From contig JAMWZF010000024.1 of NCBI GenBank assembly GCA_024304875.1, positions 1 through 16,810 on the forward strand: a stretch of DNA of 16,810 nucleotides. The letters run 5' to 3'. The notes beneath the pieces are model-generated. The model saw nothing but the letters and a program-made list of their open reading frames with translations. It was not told the origin of the DNA and did no database searches. The position numbers and the translations under genes are program-made. The DNA is from Paracoccaceae bacterium (GTDB lineage: Bacteria > Pseudomonadota > Alphaproteobacteria > Rhodobacterales > Rhodobacteraceae). Shown here in pieces: positions 13,354 through 16,810 of the stretch (positions within the stretch are counted from its first letter, which is position 1; the number at the start of each line of letters is the position of its first letter).

Positions 13354-13869
13354 ATGACCTTCACGACCAAGATCCGTACCGTTACCTCTGCCAGCCTCGT
13401 CGCCATTCTGGCGGCCGCCCCGCTTGCGGCGCAGGACATCGGCGCCGGCGCGACCACCGCCACCACCCTCGGCGTGGATACCGGCCTTGAATCCGGGACT
13501 GATGCCGAGATGAATGCCGAAGCCGATGCCGGGGTCGAGGCGGGAACGACCGACGTCGCCCAGACCGGGACCGAAACCGGGTCGACCGACCCGGCCGACG
13601 CGACCGCGGAAGCCGTCGTCGTCGTGGCCTCGGATGCCGCTGTCATCGGCGATATCGAATCGACCCAGGAAGACCCCTCGGGCCGCGTCATCTACAATGT
13701 CGTCCTCGATCCCTCGCTCGGGCTCGACATCGAACGGGTGGCCTTCAGCACCGATGCCGACGTCAATGCGGAAGGGGAACTGACCCTCGACATGACGGGC
13801 GAGGAATTCGCCGCGGCGGTGCAGAGCCGTATCGACGCGATGGGCGGTGCCGAGACGGCGACCAACTGA
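13354..13869 (+). CDS. Secreted acidic protein of unknown function
   Basis: I do not recognise the family. The 171-residue product starts at ATG 13354, with GGAAGG 7 bases upstream. It has a clear Sec signal peptide (MTFTTKIRTVTSASLVAILA, then APLAA, likely cut after Ala26). Residues 27-88 are low-complexity, rich in Ala, Asp, Glu, Gly and Thr with loosely repeated Gly-Thr-Asp/Glu units, and have no cysteine. Residues 89-165 look folded: alternating hydrophobic strands (AVVVVASDAAVIG; RVIYNVVLDPSLGLDIERV), then an acidic stretch and a C-terminal helix (EEFAAAVQSRIDAM). The whole is strongly acidic. A longer frame exists upstream, but that extension is Arg/Pro-rich and would bury the signal peptide. 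It is a single-gene transcript, with its own GGAAC-type promoter and a strong terminator, suggesting a stress-responsive periplasmic or exported protein. Confidence 0.85.
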   Translation: MTFTTKIRTVTSASLVAILAAAPLAAQDIGAGATTATTLGVDTGLESGTDAEMNAEADAGVEAGTTDVAQTGTETGSTDPADATAEAVVVVASDAAVIGDIESTQEDPSGRVIYNVVLDPSLGLDIERVAFSTDADVNAEGELTLDMTGEEFAAAVQSRIDAMGGAETATN

Positions 13870-13890
13870 CCCGCCTGGCAGGACCAGGGG

Positions 13891-13921
13891 AAAGGCGGCC
13901 GGTCGGCCGCCTTTTCTTTTT
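13891..13921 (+). terminator. Intrinsic terminator after the secreted protein gene
   Basis: AAAGGCGGCC and GGCCGCCTTT form a perfect 10-bp stem around GGTC, followed by a T-rich run (TTTTCTTTTT, 13912-13921). It starts 22 bases beyond the stop codon and is a canonical Rho-independent terminator. Confidence 0.92.
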
Positions 13922-13936
13922 GGGCGCCCGTCCCGA

Positions 13937-13951
13937 TTAACCGCCTGTTAG
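13937..13951 (+). promoter_or_regulatory. CtrA-like binding site TTAA-N7-TTAG
   Basis: TTAA (13937-13940) and TTAG (13948-13951) are spaced by seven bases, seven of eight positions matching the full CtrA box TTAA-N7-TTAA. It lies 35 bases before the GTG of the MetOD1 gene, in a short AT-containing intergenic stretch. CtrA controls motility, signalling and, in Rhodobacter, gene transfer agent genes. The match is seen; control is inferred. Confidence 0.4.
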
Positions 13952-13985
13952 TCGCCGTCGATCAAACTCCGGTCCGAGGCCGCAT

Positions 13986-14507
13986 GTGAGAGATACGATG
14001 GACCCGGTGCCCGAGACCTTTGCCGATGCGCCGATCAGCCGCGACAGGGAACTGTTCCTGCTCGATCTGGTCCGCGAACTCGCCGCCGTGCTGGAAGAGA
14101 CCGTCGGCCTGGCGGAGGCCGAGGGGTTCCTGGCCAAGGTCGGCAATCGCATCGGGCGCCAGATGAGTGCCGACTACCGCGCCGCCGCCGCGACCGACCG
14201 GCTGCAGGCCGGTCAGGTCGCCGCCGCGCTGGTGGACCTCAAGCGCCGGATCGAGGGCGGCTTCCGGATCCTGTCGATCGACGAGGACACGATCGTCCTC
14301 GAAAACGATGCCTGCCCGTTCGGCGCCCACGTCGCGGATCGCACCTCCCTGTGCATGATGACCTCGAACGTCTTCGGCCGGATCGCCGCGGAAAACCTGG
14401 GCTACGCCCGCGTCGACCTGCAGGAGACGATTGCCAGGGGCGACCCCAGGTGCCGCGTCACCGTCCACTTCGCCGAGGGTGGTCCGGGCCGTGAATACTT
14501 TGCCTGA
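13986..14507 (+). CDS. MetOD1 (methanogen output domain 1) V4R-like protein
   Basis: The 173-residue cytoplasmic protein resembles the MetOD1/V4R-type sensory or output domain. It has a helical N-terminal half (RELFLLDLVRELAAVLEETV) and a core with three conserved cysteines: Cys110 (ENDACPFG), Cys123 (SLCMMTSNVFG) and Cys156 (DPRCRVTV). The spacing is like the metal or small-ligand site of V4R domains. The GTG start at 13986 has GAGG 7 bases upstream; ATG at 13998 with GAGAG is an alternative that drops four residues. Its 3' end overlaps the histidine kinase gene by 17 bases, so the two proteins are made together. It is probably a sensor or partner feeding the kinase, but neither ligand nor direction of signalling can be read from the sequence. 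Confidence 0.75.
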   Translation: MRDTMDPVPETFADAPISRDRELFLLDLVRELAAVLEETVGLAEAEGFLAKVGNRIGRQMSADYRAAAATDRLQAGQVAAALVDLKRRIEGGFRILSIDEDTIVLENDACPFGAHVADRTSLCMMTSNVFGRIAAENLGYARVDLQETIARGDPRCRVTVHFAEGGPGREYFA

Positions 14508-15591
14508 CCTCCTTGCGGGCACCGGGGCCGCCGCCGCGTTCGAGGTTCTGCCCCGCAGGCTCCTGATCGTCAGCCGGGACGGCGACGTGATCGCCGCAAA
14601 CGCCATGATGCGCGGATCCGCGCCCCTTGCGGGGCGAACCTTGCCCCTGCCGCTGGCCGAGGTCTTCTACGGTCGCCAGGCAGACCTGACGAGCGACATG
14701 ATCGCCACCGCGACCATCGGCACCTTCGTCCTGCGTCCGCGGGCACCGCCGGCCGGGCGGATCGAGTTCGAGGTGACCCCCCTGCGCGACGGCCGCCGCC
14801 TGACGCACCTCCTTCTCTCCGAGGACCGGTCGCGCCATGTTCAACGGTCCTTCGGCAAGGTGACCGAAGAATTGCACAGGACCAACGACGACGCCGCCAG
14901 ACTGCGGCGCGCCCATGGCCAGCTCAAGGCCAGCTTTGCCGGCCTCGAGCGGTTCAGCTACACCGCCGCACACGACCTCAAGTCGCCCTTGCGCCACATA
15001 GACGGCCTGCTCGAGGCGCTCGCCGAGGATTGCGCACAGGCGCTTCCGCCCGACGGGTTGGAGATGCTGGCCGGCGCCCGCAGCGCCGCCCGTCGCCTGC
15101 ACGGCCTGATCGGCGACCTGTTGTCCCACGCCCGCTCGGGCGCCGCCGCCCTGTCACCCGAACCGGTGGACGTCGCGGCCGCACTGGGCGCCGTGACCGC
15201 CGAACTCGCCAGCCAGATCGCCGAGGCGGCAGGCCGGATCGAGGTCTCGGGCGACCTCGGCCGGCTGACGGCCGATCCGACGCTCTTCTTCCAGCTTCTT
15301 GCCAACCTGGTCGGCAACGCCATCAAGTACCGCGCGCCGGACCGGCCCCCGGTCCTGCGCATCGCCCGGCGGGGCGACCGGCTCGAACTCGCCGACAACG
15401 GGCGCGGCTTCGATCCCGCCGACACCGATCGGCTGTTCGCCCCCTTCGAACGGCTTCACGCCCACACCGGCATCGAAGGCTCCGGCGTCGGCCTCGCCAC
15501 CTGCGCCATGATCTGCGACCGGCATGGCTGGACGATCACGGCCACGGGCGTCCCGGACCAGGGCGCCACCTTCACCATCGGCGGCCTCTGA
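14491..15591 (+). CDS. Soluble PAS-like sensor histidine kinase
   Basis: The 366-residue kinase has no membrane segment. Residues about 10-110 look like a degenerate PAS domain (FEVLPRRLLIVSRDGDVIAA), followed by a coiled-coil linker. A HisKA dimerisation helix carries the phospho-acceptor His161 in YTAAHDLKSPLRHIDGLL, a form common in phytochrome-type kinases. The HATPase domain shows the N box (NLVGNAIKY, 272-280), G1 (DNGRGFD, 302-308), the F box (FERLH) and G2 (GSGVGLA, from 330). All catalytic boxes are intact. The GTG at 14491 was chosen because GAGGG lies about 10 bases upstream; a TTG 60 bases earlier only adds low-complexity residues inside the preceding gene. No response regulator is in the window, so the target is unknown; the overlapping MetOD1 protein is the likely input partner. 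Confidence 0.88.
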   Translation: MNTLPDLLAGTGAAAAFEVLPRRLLIVSRDGDVIAANAMMRGSAPLAGRTLPLPLAEVFYGRQADLTSDMIATATIGTFVLRPRAPPAGRIEFEVTPLRDGRRLTHLLLSEDRSRHVQRSFGKVTEELHRTNDDAARLRRAHGQLKASFAGLERFSYTAAHDLKSPLRHIDGLLEALAEDCAQALPPDGLEMLAGARSAARRLHGLIGDLLSHARSGAAALSPEPVDVAAALGAVTAELASQIAEAAGRIEVSGDLGRLTADPTLFFQLLANLVGNAIKYRAPDRPPVLRIARRGDRLELADNGRGFDPADTDRLFAPFERLHAHTGIEGSGVGLATCAMICDRHGWTITATGVPDQGATFTIGGL

Positions 15592-15668
15592 CACCCTGCC
15601 CCCTTTTCCCTCCCACACCGGCGCGTTAGGAGGACGCAGCCGGACGCCAAGGGGGACAGACGCGGGCC

Positions 15669-16810
<1,142 letters not shown>

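Overview
The window reads as chromosomal DNA of an alphaproteobacterium, most likely of the order Rhodobacterales. The grounds are very high GC throughout, tightly packed core genes, a system I cytochrome c maturation (ccm) locus, an ArgC with a Gly-Thr-Gly-Cys active site, and a small holin/N-acetylmuramidase cassette of the kind tied to gene transfer agents in that order. The order-level assignment is inference from gene content; no rRNA is present. I saw no insertion sequence, integrase, CRISPR array, tRNA or rRNA.

Layout. Bases 2-151 (+) are the tail of a GNAT acetyltransferase, converging on a long minus-strand block (11797 down to 216). In transcription order that block holds: a fused indolepyruvate:ferredoxin oxidoreductase, a PlsC-type acyltransferase, glutamate racemase (murI), argC, ccmE, a three-gene lysis cassette (GH108 muramidase, holin, small coiled-coil membrane protein), ccmF, ccmH and a PaaG-like enoyl-CoA hydratase/isomerase. 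The lysis cassette sits exactly between ccmE and ccmF. It is bounded downstream by a strong hairpin and a possible ccmF promoter.

A LysR-type regulator (11955-12863, +) is divergent from the oxidoreductase gene. The shared intergenic region has a perfect inverted repeat (TAGGTCA-N7-TGACCTA) placed between the -35 and a perfect TATAAT -10 of the oxidoreductase promoter, so a repression-type circuit is likely.

From 12864 to 13353 there is no convincing protein gene. This stretch holds a candidate small RNA (about 12970-13047) with an RpoH-like promoter, a CUCCCU hairpin loop and a textbook intrinsic terminator. It also holds a GGAAC-N17-CGTT promoter (EcfG/general-stress type) in front of an acidic secreted protein of unknown function (13354-13869), which has its own strong terminator.

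Next comes a two-gene signalling unit: a MetOD1-domain (V4R-like, three-cysteine) protein overlapping a soluble histidine kinase, with a CtrA-like site upstream (TTAA-N7-TTAG). The window ends inside purL (+).

The parts most worth following up are the lysis cassette embedded in the ccm locus with its poorly exposed ribosome binding site, the candidate sRNA, the operator over the oxidoreductase promoter, and the stress-promoter/acidic secreted protein pair. All regulatory assignments are pattern matches made by eye.
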